DNA of 64,000 nucleotides from Cercis canadensis (Eukaryota > Streptophyta > Magnoliopsida > Fabales > Fabaceae), in the NCBI GenBank assembly GCA_003255065.1, contig QAOA01008053.1, positions 696,514 to 760,513 of the forward strand, read 5' to 3'. Below, piece by piece: positions 35,303 to 49,180 of the stretch. A model generated the notes under the pieces. The model did no database searches and was not told the DNA's origin. It saw nothing but the letters and a program-made list of their open reading frames with translations. The position numbers and the translations under genes are program-made. Each line of letters begins with the position of its first letter. Position 1 is the first letter of the stretch.

Positions 35303-37242
35303 ATGAACCAGGGGGTTCTCCTATGGAATCCTTGCTTCCACTCTCTTTCTCCACCCTCCCTCCTCTCTTCTCTTTCTTTCACACTCCCTCAAATTCAAAC
35401 CAGACCCTTCAAATTCTCAATCTCTGCAACTCTTGAAACCACTGATAGTACCACAGAGCTTACAGCGAGAGAGAGAAGGCGTCTGAGAAATGAGAGAAGA
35501 GAGAGCAAAGCCACTACCAATTGGAGGGAAGAGGTGGAAGAAAGGCTTATCAAGAAGCCCAAGAAGAAGAAAACTTCTTGGACAGAAGAACTCAACCTCG
35601 ACCTCCTCGCGAAATTGGGTCCCCAATGGTGGGTCGTTCGGGTCTCTCGGGTCAGTGGTCAGTACACTGCCGAAGCACTAGCTCGCTCACTGGCTAGGCA
35701 CTTCCCAGAATTGGAGTTTAAGGTAATTTAGAGTTCAACATCGATTTTATGGTTCTGGGTTCTCAATTGTTAAGAAGAAAGGTGTGTAATTTTGAAGGAT
35801 TATTCATTTCTGGGAAACTTAATGTTGTAGTTTTTATTTTCAGGTCTATGCTCCGGCTGTTCATGTGAAAAGGAAATTGAAGAATGGTACCTACTCGATT
35901 AAACCAAAGCCTCTATTCCCAGGTTGTATTTTCTTGAGATGTGTGCTGAACAAAGAACTGCATGACTTTATAAGAGAGTATGATGGTATTGGAGGCTTCG
36001 TTGGTTCTAAGGTTGGAAACACGTAAGTGTCTCCTGTTCATTGTTGTTGCCACTTATTTGCAGTTATATATAACCAAATCAAACAGTCAATGTCTTTTGT
36101 ACTTTGGAATTTTTTGCCTAATTGCTGATTTACTTCTAATGGATAGGGATTTCTCAGGGAAAGCTAGAAGCAAAAAGATTGCTAAGAAATATAGGATTAA
36201 TGAATATCTTACCAGTTCAGACAAGTGATTATCTGTGTAGTATCTCTATCTGGTTTCCCTTGGTTACTTTAAAAGGTTAATTGATGACACAAAGATTGTT
36301 TGAATTATATCTGAATTGCTTTCGACACAAAAGGGAAAACTTGAAGAAAATACTTTTTTTCAGGAGTTTATGAAGTGGGATGTTGGATAAAGTTCTGATG
36401 AAATGAATAACTAACCCTGTTTGCTAAGTTTTGGGGTGGATGGCATTTTTATTTTCCAATGACGTGTAACTATAGATTGCAGATTCCAAAAACATCTTAT
36501 TATTAAATGTCCCTTCAGCATTATTTTATACCATATGTTTCCCTTTGTTCTAATGGGAAACTCTAAAACCTGTCAACGTTTGCAGAAAGAGGCAGATTAA
36601 CAAACCACGACCAGTGTCTGTTGAGGATATGGAAGCAATCTTCACGAAGGCAAAAGAAGAACAAGAGAAAAATGACCAAGCATTTGAGGAGGAAGAGAAA
36701 AATACTATGCTGAACTCTGGAATTCCAAATACAGAGTTAGAAGCAGATGATGTTTCAAAATCAATTGTTGATTCTAAGCCAAAAAGGCGATCCAGAAAAA
36801 CTACTGACCAGCTCACAAATGGTTCATCTACTAAAATAAATTATAAGCTGTTTGTTCCAGGTTCAACTGTTCGAGTAAAATCTGGAACATTTGCAGGCTT
36901 TTCAGGCACACTAAAGAAGTTGAATCGCAAAACTAAACTTGTGAGTTACTTTCTTAACATGAATAAATTGACATAAAGAGGTTGATATGATGAAATATCT
37001 GGACTACCAATGTGTGATTTTAAATGGCAGTGAAGGCTATAAATAACGTGTAAATTAGACAAAAGGGTCCTAATGACCTAACCCTTTCTTTTTGGGTCTT
37101 ATTTTTGTGGATAAACTCAGGTAAAAATGAAAAATAACTTCTGAAAGAATTCTTCTTGCAGGCAACTGTGGTTTTTTCTCTATTTGGGAAGGAGAACATA
37201 GTAGATGTAGATGTGGCTGAAATAGCTCCAGAGACAAACTGA
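35303..37242 (+). CDS. pTAC13-like plastid NusG/KOW transcription protein
   Basis: A chloroplast NusG-type factor expected in the plastid transcriptionally active chromosome. Exons are 35303-35722, 35844-36022, 36586-36940 and 37162-37242, giving 344 aa. Residues 1 to about 45 are a Ser/Leu-rich transit peptide. A basic stretch KKPKKKK lies near residue 85. The NusG N-terminal domain spans about 107-200 (GPQWWVVRVSRVSG, PLFPGCIFLRC, GGFVGSKVG). An acidic linker follows. The KOW domain is at about 285-340 (VPGSTVRVKSGTFAGFSG, LNRKTK, VVFSLFGKENIVDVDV). Bacterial NusG couples elongation and translation, and a comparable plastid role is an inference from the family. In Arabidopsis the homologue lies, as I recall, near a lectin-family gene and LAC7, the same company as here. 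The intron between exons 2 and 3 contains a candidate extra exon. Confidence 0.92.
36147..36224 (+). other. Candidate in-phase cassette exon in pTAC13 intron 2
   Basis: This 78-base segment begins after an ATAG acceptor and ends before GTGATT. Its phase fits both the upstream donor and the downstream acceptor. It would add 26 residues rich in Lys/Arg (SGKARSKKIAKKYRINEY). If the weak GTGATT donor is not used, a stop follows at once. Family members I recall lack it, so it may be a chance open frame. Confidence 0.3.
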
Positions 37243-40200
37243 TGTCTGTAGGCTTTCTCCCCATATCATTATGAATGGTATGTATAGCAAATTTCTATTC
37301 TTTAGCGTCTTATATGATTCTCTAAAGTTATTTTGTACTTAGAATTCAGTGTCTCAAATCTCAATAGTAATGACAGCCTTTGAACTTTGGGCTAAGTGAA
37401 CATAGGAGTGTTTGGATGTGAGGCAATAGATGTTCAGTGATTTATTTTGCATATACTTTAATCAAAAGAGGTTGTGGGGGAAAACATAAATTTATTATGC
37501 AATTCAGTTCTCTTATGTCAAACATCTCATAGGAGCTTAGATTATACCACAAAGTTGCTGATGGTTATATTATGAATGAACTTAGTGATGATCGAGTTAA
37601 AAAAAAAAGAAGCTTGATTTGGGGTTTGAATGTAGATCTCTCCATAGAATCAGGTGCCCTTCCTCTTCAGCCAAGGGTCATAGGCTTTTGTATGTTGATT
37701 TATACCTGAAATTTTCTGTAAATGTTATTAACTTTCTGTTTCTGTGCACATGTGTGTCTGTGTGCATTGAGAGAGCGGGAGAGAGATCAAAGATATATCA
37801 TTTATCCAGACTGTATAACTTGATCTATGCATATTGCTTTTCATTTACCAATGCTCAAAAAGCAACATGCATTCTGATATATATGATATACTCATCTTCA
37901 TATATCATTTTAGAGTTACCATCCTGTCAAATCATTGAAAATTTTGAAAATCAATTGCTACAAGTTGTCTCATCTGGTTTCTGTGAATGTGGAGATCAAT
38001 TTACATATTTTCTATGGTCTCAGAGTGAAGAAAATTTATGATTGTCTGGCTTGAATAATTTGATGCATGCTGACAACGTTTTCTTCTACAATTTTCTGTG
38101 GCCTCTGTCTCTCAAAGAGAAGAATACTCATCATAATTGTCTGGCTTGTATAATATGATGCACTTAGCAAATTTCCTCTACTGATGTTCAGAGATGCATT
38201 TCACTGTCAAATCATCCAAGTCCTTGAAATTAATGCTAATTGTTTCCTTCAATGGTTTTATGTTCATGAAAGGAAAAATTATTTTTCTACATCAAGTTTG
38301 CAAGCGCATCATTCAAACCCTGAGTTATTACTCAACTGAATTTCATAGTTTGCTCTTTCAGAAGTGTGACTTATGTTGATTGATCATGTAATTAGCCATG
38401 AGTTGTATATCTCATTTTTTGAATTGTCTCTCATCTTTGGGCCAATGAATGCAAGAAAGAGAAGAAAACTTGAGCATTCTTGTATTCTGACTGATCAGAC
38501 TTTAGCGCCTGCCAAACAACAATATGGTGAAATTGGAAAGCAAAATATAAAAAAAAAATTCCTTGAATACCATTTGGAATTAGTAGAGCTGGGTATTCTA
38601 TTTAGGTTGAACATTTTTCAGTGCATAAGTTAGACAATATTGTTGGGTGATTGTGTTACATATTTTCATGCTATCTTTTTCATGGGCAAGCTATAGCTCA
38701 GCCTTAGGTTGAAGAAGCCCCACATTTTAGAAGCAGGTTTCTATTGTTGTTGTCATGATAATCTTTTCTTGTTCCTTTTGTCCTTTTTGGTTATTGGGTT
38801 CAAAGGTAATGATGTTCTATTATGATTGTCACTTGTTTGTGAACCACCCTCCCCCCTTTCTCCCCGCAAAAAGAAAAGTCGTAATGGAGCTTTTTATCAT
38901 ATTGTAAGTGATAAAGTACTGTTTCTGGAATGCTTTTGAAACAGGCACACACAAGAAGTGGCTTAGTGGTCCTACGTTTTTAAATTTAAGAGGTTTGGCC
39001 TCTGGGCAAAAATGCCTGTTGTTGGGTTCGAAACTTTTGTCTCATAGAAGAAGAAAAAACACAATGTCTAACGAACACTGGAAAGCGAAATAACAGAAGG
39101 GAATAGGACAAGTGAGGCCAAGGAGCCAACTCTCCTGCAAACCAGTTGTGCTTCTGGTCTTCTGATTTTTACACTCTTTGCAAGGACAAATGACAACTAG
39201 TAGGTGTGGACAAGAAAATATGAAGGCAAAGAGTAGTCTCCACTGTTTGAATTGAAGATAGATAGTATATCCAAAGAGAAAGAAAAGAGAGAGTCTCTTA
39301 TTAATAGTGGACTAGGCCTTCACCTTTTGAATTTGTTTATGGTTTTGAAACTCTGCTTATCCACATTCCTTTCGAACTACTTTTAATGGTGATTTCTTAA
39401 ATATAAGTGTTTCCTTTTATACAAGTTAAACCTATTCTTACAAGAAAAAGCTATATCACACTTTGACCTATTTTGATGAAATTTTCTTGCATTGAATAGA
39501 CAAAATTTTATTTGACAAATTTTCCCTTTCCTTGGAGGGCAATCACAAGGCCAATAGAGTAAGACATGAAAATTAGTAAACGACTCTCATCATTGAGGTA
39601 TGATTCAATGTTCACGAGTCTCAACTATTGGATATTCTCACTACCAAATCACATGGGACTCGACCTTTGTCATTAAGCCCACATCTTAAGTGGTCCATCA
39701 CTTTTTATTTATTTATTTATTTTTTACATTGGTGTTTAATATCCTTAAATTCTGGTGAAAGTTTTTTTTTTGTGACATAATGGTACAAAAGTTTAAAGGT
39801 TTAATTACAATTTTAGTCCTCTTACTTTAACAGTTTAAATTTTTTGGTCCACATTCTTTAAAAATAAACTATTGAATTTCTCTATATTCATAAAATGTAC
39901 AATTTTAGTTTTTTTGTCTTTAAGTCAAAATTTTTAAATTTATTTCAAGGTGTAAATTTTTTTGATTCATAATCTCATCGTTCAAATTGAAGAATTACAT
40001 CTTGTGAACCACATTTTATCTTATTCATCGTTACCTATGTTTATGTCCCTTCAAAAGGAAATCCCTTCAAAAGGAAAAGCTTAATGTTAGTACAACTTTC
40101 GATTTATAAGATTGCACAATTATATGGATAGTTGCATTTAAGGTTAATTGGTTCCACCCAATTTTGTGCATTTTTAAAAAAATTCAACTAACATTAGTTC

Positions 40201-41470
40201 AAAAGAAAAAGAGAGATTATCTTTGATATTATTTGTTACAATATATGTGTGAGAGAGATGGGACTATGGTGACACGTACACATCAACCTAGGACGGTCGT
40301 TCATATAATTAACATGAACTGGCTAGCAACTACCAACATGAAATGACATCCAACCATTATCATTTTTTATTTTATATATTATTTAAGTTAATTCGACTTA
40401 TTAAAACTTTATAACATTCTACTAAAATTTAAGTGGTACTTTTTTTTGAAACTGGTGTAAAGAATTAATATAAAAACAATGAAAACAAAAATATTTACTT
40501 TTAGTTTGATCTCAAAGAATTTCTTTAGAATACACAACCATACATAATATAATTAGTTTAAAAATCTTCTAAAATAATAAAGATCCTACGTTTAAATCTT
40601 CATCTCTCATATCCTCAACTAAAAATTTCAATTATATCTATCTAATAACGAAAAAAAAAAGGAATCTCTCCAAGTTATCTATGTCCCACATCCCTAATTA
40701 AAAATCCAACCATATTTTTTTTGGTAAACAAAATTTAAGGTAAGAGGATGCTATCTTATTCTAAGGTCAGAACATGTCACATGTTTTAGTGAGGAATTAT
40801 AATGATGCATATAAATTGTTTACTACATAAAGATTGCTTAAAGTGAGATTCGAGTATATGCCTTATAGATAAAGTAATACAATTTTTATCAAGTGAATTA
40901 AACCCATTGACAAAATCTAACAATATCTATATCACGGAGAAAAAGTGTACAAATCGTGGTATCTCAAGTATAAAAAGATTGAAGGAAATAAATTAAGTAA
41001 TAGCAGGTGGCATTGAATGTTGTCTGTGAAGAATCTGCAGGGTTCCATACTTCCATCACGAACCACACAAGTTTGGAGTAAATTGCGAATCAGTTTTATC
41101 ATACCTACCATTCATTTGTTACAACGTACAAATTCTTGGCCCTACATCAAACCCCAAAAATGCTGATTGCTTTCAATTGACATTCAATATAAACAAGCAT
41201 ACATCAACACCATGAGAAGAACAACTCATCAACCCTCAAGGACTGTAGCTGCAGAAAAGAGAGAGGGAGAGAGAGACAATAAAAGAAAGAAAACAATGAG
41301 ACAACCTTATAAATTCTTCTACTTTAATGACATAAAGGAATTTTAATTGCAGTCACTAGTGTTGGGACTAATTTACATGCACTCACATTGTTATCTTTAT
41401 ATAACCTACTACGTCTGTCATATAGTTTAGTGATAAGAGAGCTGAATAATTTACAAAAAAAAATAAGATT
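37243..41470. other. Intergenic region, no convincing gene (first part)
   Basis: Starts with the pTAC13 3' region. Short open frames of 60-140 codons at 37.6-38.6 kb have no family features and no exon-like context. One weak SINE-like segment lies at about 38940-39080. The remainder is AT-rich. Confidence 0.5.
38940..39080 (+). mobile_element. Possible tRNA-derived SINE remnant
   Basis: GTGGCTTAGTGGTCC (A-box-like) and GGGTTCGAAAC (B-box-like) lie about 65 bases apart, and an A-rich stretch follows. No clear target duplication is seen. Confidence 0.35.
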
Positions 41471-41486
41471 TAAATCTCTATGTCAT

Positions 41487-41663
41487 AACCAACAAGCGTG
41501 TAGATCACTTAGTAAAAGGGTGTTTTAGCTTAACCAAGGATCTTGAGTTCGAGCCCTTGAGTATACAGCTGCGTCTGTTAAGAAAGTTTTGCCGCCCTTG
41601 TGGTCCTTTCCGGCTCGAAACTAGATTAATCGGAAGAAGCCCAAACACTGGTGGAAAACCAAA
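41487..41663 (+). mobile_element. Au-like SINE with target duplication
   Basis: A tRNA-derived head: GTAGATCACTTAGTAAAAGG as a degraded A box and TTGAGTTCGAGCCC as a B box. A 3' body, CTCGAAACTAGATTAATCGG, recalls plant Au SINEs. It is flanked by AAATCTCTATGTCAT (41472-41486) and AAATCTCTATGCCAT (41664-41678), a 15-base duplication with one mismatch. At about 177 bases the size fits the family. Confidence 0.7.
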
Positions 41664-41678
41664 AAATCTCTATGCCAT

Positions 41679-43668
41679 TATATAACCAAAGAAATTATTA
41701 TCTTTATGTTTATTATTGACAAAAAATTATTTAAAACTTTTCACAATAATTGCAAGCATTTATTTTACATCTTCATCTTCAATATACTTATGAAAGTATT
41801 TGATATGTTAATATCTTAACACAGTCACGCACAACATAATTGATTAAAAAAATTCTCAAAAAAATTAAGATCTCAAATTTAAATCTTATTCTTTGATATA
41901 ACTAGCTAAGAAATCTAACTCTATACATTTATGTAACGTGGCATATCAAACACAAACTCACGTATTAATGTTATAATATGAGACTTTAGATGCTAAATTC
42001 TTGAACTTCAAAAAAATAAAAAAATAAAAAGTAAAGAATAACCAGCTAAACTTGTAGTGTTTCTATAACAAAGGGTGTTGTTGTAGTTGTGAAAGAGCTA
42101 GTAGAATTTCATGTGTTGGGTTAACAAACAAACAAGACAAAGGAAGCACGCGCATATTAGTTTATGAATTATGAGTTCCGTTAAAGTGGTCACAGCGCAC
42201 AACTCACCACCAGTTTCTATGTGTCAGCGTGTAACCGAGAAAGAAAGCTCAGTTATCGTGGAGTCTCAAGGGTGAGCCCTACGCTTGCCGCGCAAGTTAG
42301 ACAATATGGTCCCCTTTCTGGAAAGTGGGAATCCTTACTCTCTTTTTCTGGTGCACAACTTTTTCATATTATTTAAAAAAAAAAAATTAAAATTTATCTT
42401 TTGCTTTTGCCAANTAAAAAAATTTATCTTTTGCTTTTGCCAAAAACAAAGATATGAGCAGGTGGAATGGAATCCCCCCAAAGGAAAGATAAGTATCATT
42501 ACTTGATCCTTGTTAAATCTTATATTCCATCATTTTTGTAAGACCACCATTATTTCTTTTATTTAGACTTCCACCACCATAGTATTTTCTCATTATTTCC
42601 TTTTTTGTTTGTTTTGATTTTATTAATTTTTTGTTGTATGCAAGAAGAGATGGTTTCTCCCTTCTATTTTATGGGATGTTTTTGAAAATCTAAGTAGAAT
42701 TTAAAATTTGAGAATAAGATTACTTTGACTCTAACTCTTAATTCGAACATAAAATTTGTAAAAATTTAGAATGTTTAGTATTATTCGGTCATATATTTTT
42801 GTTTTTAAGTAATTATTATGTGCATCAATAAATTATTTGGACATTTTTATTATGAAAAACACAAAGAAAAAAATNATTATGAAAAACACAAAGAAAACAA
42901 ATAATTTATTAGACTAAACAATTTGAATGTAAACGCATTTGTCTGTCTTTTTTAATTTTATCAAATTATCATTTGACTTTAATATACATTCAAATTTAGA
43001 AATCAATTTATTTTATCGGGATAAAATCTTTAGCAATCTTGATTTCTAGATGAAGTTAAACAACTTCTACATTCTTGGTACATTTCAAAGTTTGTTTTAC
43101 TTAAATCACAAATTGAATAAGAAAGTGAAATTAAATTCAATATGTACCTTAAATGCTGAAACCCATTCTATCATGTGAAATTTGTTGAAGGAAGATTTTT
43201 CTTTTAATGATTCGAAACATCTTGTGTCTTAAATTATTGAATTCAGTGAAAAAATGATCTATCATCTTAAATTAGCAAAGTTTCAAGCAAGAGAATGAGC
43301 CATTAATATTATGACTTCAAAATCCATAAATCAGAATTAATAGGATGAAAAAGGTCATTACTCTAGAGACATATGCGAAATACTGGAAAAGACAAGTCCC
43401 AAAATGCAAAAAATGCCTTTATTATATTCCCTCGGTCAGTTGCCACCGAGAGAAAGTGAACCACGAAGTTGCAGAAACGAGTAAACGTATTTAATTTTCA
43501 CAACCTCCAACTCAACTCCACCAATATTCTTTACTTTCTTCAATTGCTTCCTTTCTTCACTGTCAAACCCTAGAGCTGTTCACCTCAGATGCAAATGGGA
43601 TCAACCCACAAATCCTAGAGGCATTTGAAGTCCACAAAATCAAGATTTAGCTCAAACCTACTTCAACT
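41679..43668. other. Intergenic upstream of lectin-domain gene
   Basis: AT-rich with no gene. Two N-centred short direct duplications lie here: about 25 bases around 42414 and about 26 bases around 42875. Confidence 0.6.
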
Positions 43669-44742
43669 ATGGCTGCATTTCCCACTTCCCAGCAGTTGAA
43701 GACCTTAACTTTCCTCTTCTTATTCCTCAAAACCCTAGCTGCCGACCCAATTTCATCGTTTTCATTCACTGAATTTCAGAAAGATCCAAAATTTAAGTCC
43801 AGTGTGGCTCTTTCTGGCAATGCTAAGGTTGTTGATGGTGGGTATGAGGTTCAGCTTTCTGGTTCTGCAGGTTCTGGAGCTGGGCGAGTCATGTACAAGA
43901 AACCCATCAAGCTTGTTGAAGGTAAACCAAGGCAATTAGTCTCCTTTTCAACTTATTTTGCATTTTCGATCTTGTTGGAGAATGTGGATGGCTTGGCTTT
44001 TGTCATTACTCCAAGTGGTTTTGAAGGTGATGTTTTTGAAAGTAGCACCTCTGAGTTTTCTTCTGGATTGAAGAAAAAAAAATCTATGACTATTGCTGTC
44101 GAATTTAGTGCTTCAAAGGGTGCTAGAACTGGTGGCTCTATTGATTATAACGTGGCAATCAATCTGGGTAATTTGGTTCCTGCTAAAATAAGCAATAGCT
44201 CCTTTGTCAATTTGGGTCTAAGAAATGGGGAAAAAATGCATGCTTGGATTGATTATATGGCAAGTTCAAAGCGATTAGAAATCAGGTTGAGTAGATATGG
44301 TCATTTGAGGCCAACTGATCCATTGCTCTGGCACTCAATTGATTTCTCAAATATGTGGGAAGAGAAAGAAATATTTATGGGTTTTAGCCCAGTGAAGGGG
44401 AATAGTTCTCAAACATGCTTTCTCTATTCATGGAGCTTTATGCTAAGGGATTTTCCACATTGGATGCATTCGGAGCCTCTGGATCCTAAGAAGGCCTTGG
44501 GGAAGAACACTAAACCTCTTACAGTTAAACCAAGGAGTGATTGTATTTTGAGAGTTCTCGCTGCAATGATATTTGGTGCTGGCTGTGGAGCATTGACAGC
44601 CTTTATTGTGCTTTATTTGTGGACCATCTTTGGCAATAGGCGTCCAGTGGCGCCGGAGGAGTATGTTGTGCAGCCTGTAGATTTTGAGTACAAGAAAGTC
44701 GAGATTGTTGTAGATAAAACCATCAAATATGGTAAGAAGTAG
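43669..44742 (+). CDS. Single-exon legume-lectin-domain membrane protein without kinase
   Basis: 357 aa with no intron. Residues 1-25 are a signal peptide (LTFLFLFLKTLAA). Residues about 28-265 form a legume-lectin (concanavalin A-like) fold: FSFTEFQKD near the start, the core phrase NVDGLAFVITPSG, IDYNVAINLG, and the C-terminal MGFSPVKG and YSWSF strands. The usual Ca/Mn-binding loop of active lectins (Asp and Asn residues after the conserved EFD) is not seen: the site reads VEFSASKGARTG. Metal-dependent sugar binding is therefore doubtful. Residues about 296-322 are one transmembrane helix, followed by a 34-residue cytoplasmic tail ending KKVEIVVDKTIKYGKK, far too short for the kinase found in L-type lectin receptor kinases. 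It resembles the recalled Arabidopsis lectin-family gene near pTAC13. Function unknown. Confidence 0.85.
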   Translation: MAAFPTSQQLKTLTFLFLFLKTLAADPISSFSFTEFQKDPKFKSSVALSGNAKVVDGGYEVQLSGSAGSGAGRVMYKKPIKLVEGKPRQLVSFSTYFAFSILLENVDGLAFVITPSGFEGDVFESSTSEFSSGLKKKKSMTIAVEFSASKGARTGGSIDYNVAINLGNLVPAKISNSSFVNLGLRNGEKMHAWIDYMASSKRLEIRLSRYGHLRPTDPLLWHSIDFSNMWEEKEIFMGFSPVKGNSSQTCFLYSWSFMLRDFPHWMHSEPLDPKKALGKNTKPLTVKPRSDCILRVLAAMIFGAGCGALTAFIVLYLWTIFGNRRPVAPEEYVVQPVDFEYKKVEIVVDKTIKYGKK

Positions 44743-44788
44743 ATCTTCTGGGGGGAACTAGTTGTACGCTTTTGTGTTGTACATTGGT

Positions 44789-47122
44789 GTTTCTTGTAAT
44801 CTCAGGTTTTGCTCTTCCATTGTAGTCTGGCAAGCAGCTATCTAATTCAGTTTTTTCTCACATTGTTGTCTATTTTGAGCAAATTGAGATTCCACTTTTC
44901 ATTAAAGATTGGATAACTTGCTAATTTTAATTGAGACATGATCAGATTTACTCAATTAGATTGTATTTATATCGGTGGACAGGTAACCACAATTAATATG
45001 CATGTTGAGTAGCATTCTCGCAATAATAGATGATGGATCTATCCCCAGTTATAAATAATGTTGACTGACAAACTTGTGGCATTGTTATATAAGAAACAAG
45101 ACTGATAAACTTGTGATACATGTAAGGAAGGATCAATATTCAATATTGCAACTACTGCTCTGAGCTTCTAGGGTTGAACATATTTATAGCGAATGACCGA
45201 TTTGAAGATCAAGAGACGTAATTTATCAGCAACTTCTTAGCAAATTGAATGTCTAGACCCCCCAGACCCATAATTTATGAATGTGCAGGTTTGATGTACT
45301 CAGTCCGGAAATGTCCATTTTGAGGGGATGAAACAAAATTTGTTGTTGCCTTTAAATGAACTTTCTGCAGTTCTTGAATCTGAAATTGCATGACATACGC
45401 ATTCCGAATATTCTAATGTCTGATTCCGTTTAAATTTCTTTACGGTGTCTGATTCTGTTTAAAGTTCTTTACGGGGCAATTAGTATTTGATGAAACATAG
45501 ATGTTGTCTGAGTCTCTATTGAAACTACTAACTCGAGCTCCTCAAGGAATCGATTCCCAGAGTTTCAGACTCGGCCTAGAGCTCCTCTGCAGCAATATGT
45601 ACAGTGATGTTTGGCTTTCAAATATTTCGCTTAAATTTCTGTCGATTAATCCATCAAACCAAAAGTATACAACCTCCCTCCCTTTCTTTCCTTCGTAATT
45701 CACCATTATCAAACATCTTACAACGTGGTAAACAATGTTAAAATACTGTGAATGACAAAATAAGGTGTTCAAATTTGAGANCAAATTGAGATTCCACTTT
45801 TCATTAAAGATTGGATAACTTGCTAATTTTAATTGAGACATGATCAGATTTACTCAATTAGATTGTATTTAATCGGTGGACAGGTAACCACAATTAATAT
45901 GCATGTTGAGTAGCATTCTCGCAATGATAGATGATGGATCTATCCCCAGTTATAAATAATGTTGACTGATAAACTTGTGGCATTGTTATATAAGAAACAA
46001 GACTGATAAACTTGTGATACATGTAAGGAAGGATCAATATTCAATATTGCAACTACTGCTCTGAGCTTCCAGGGTTGAACATATTTATAGCCAAGGATCC
46101 ATTGGTTAACTTGTTGAATGACCGATTTGAAGATCAAGAGACGTAATTTATTTATCAACAACTTCTTAGCAAATTGAATGTTTCTTGTAATCTCAGGTTT
46201 TGCTCTTCCATTGTAGTCTGGCAAGTAGCTATCTAATTCAGTTTTTTGTCACATTGTTGTCTATTTTGAGCAAATTGAGATTCCACTTTTCATTAAAGAT
46301 TGGATAACTTGCTAATTTTAATTGAGACATGATCAGATTTACTCAATTAGATTGTATTTATATCGGTGGACAGGTAACCACAATTAATATGCATGTTGAG
46401 TAGCATTCTCGCAATGATAGATGATGGATCTATCCCCAGTTATAAATAATGTTGACTGATAAACTTGTGGCATTGTTATATAAGAAACAAGACTGATAAA
46501 CTTGTGATACATGTAAGGAAGGATCAATATTCAATATTGCAACTACTGCTCTGAGCTTCCAGGGTTGAACATATTTATAGCCAAGGATCCATTGGTTAAC
46601 TTGTTGAATGACCGATTTGAAGATCAAGACCCATAATTTATGAATGTGCAGGTTTGATGTACTCAGTCCGGAAATGTCCATTTTGAGGGAATGAAACAAA
46701 ATTTGTTGTTGCCTTTAAATGAACTTTCTGCAGTTCCGAATATTCTAATGTCTGATTCCGTTTAAATTTCTTTACGGTGTCTGATTCTGTTTAAAGTTCT
46801 TTACGGGGCAATTAGTATTTGATGAAACATAGATGTTGTCTGAGTCTCTATTGAAACTACTAACTCGAGCTCTTCAAGGAATCGATTCCCAGAGTTTCAG
46901 ACTCGGCCTAGAGTTTCCTAGAGCTCCTCTGCAGCAATATGTACAGTGATGTTTGGCTTTCAAATATTTCGCTTAAATTTCTGTCGATTAATCCATCAAA
47001 CCAAAAATATACAACCTCCCTCCCTTTCTTTCCTTCGTAATTCACCATTATCAAACATCTTACACGGTGGTAAACAATGTTAAAATACTGTGAATGACAA
47101 AATAAGGTGTTCAAATTTGAGA
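44789..47122 (+). repeat. Duplicated lectin-gene downstream region across a contig join
   Basis: 44789-45780 (copy A) is repeated as 46183-47122 (copy C), with a partial copy B at 45782-46182 between them. A and B meet at the N at 45781. B and C meet without an N, so a head-to-tail duplication of about 0.46 kb (ending AGCAAATTGAATG, restarting TTTCTTGTAATCTC) exists inside one contig. A lacks this duplication and also lacks about 25 bases present in B and C. Open frames here repeat with the units and are not genes. Confidence 0.85.
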
Positions 47123-47402
47123 ACCAGCATTCAATGAAAGAAATGCAAGTCCTACGATTTAAAAAGCTCATATATGAACATATAATAGCACTTGTTTAAA
47201 AATACTGCTTTTCTTCCCTACCACAGGGTACATAGTAAGATAGAGACAGCTAAGAACAAGAAATAAGAAACAGAGTTTTTGAATGGTAATCTAAAGCAAG
47301 CCGGAACTATGTATCCCTCACAAGAGACAATGAACCGGCAACTGGAAGTTGCGGCACGCTATACATATTCATCTCAAAACCACCGCAAGGACAAAATCAC
47401 AT

Positions 47403-49050
<1,648 letters not shown>

Positions 49051-49167
49051 TTTGGGTGCGAAAAGCTGGAACCTTGAGAAGAAGAAAAAGGGGTTTTGGG
49101 GGGATTTGAGGAGAGGGAGATAAAGAGAGATTGAAGAGAGAGGGAGAATGTAGGGACGAAAAGAGGG

Positions 49168-49180
49168 TTCTTTTATAGAA
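49168..49180 (-). promoter_or_regulatory. TATA box of beta-tubulin gene
   Basis: Minus-strand CTATAAAAGAA, about 125 bases upstream of the tubulin ATG. Confidence 0.55.

Noticed and set aside
37619-38633. Open frames of 61-140 codons downstream of pTAC13
   Set aside because: Composition is like UTR or intergenic DNA, with no family motif and no exon borders.
45542-47171. Repeated open frames downstream of the lectin gene
   Set aside because: They repeat only because the DNA is duplicated around a contig join, and they have no protein features.
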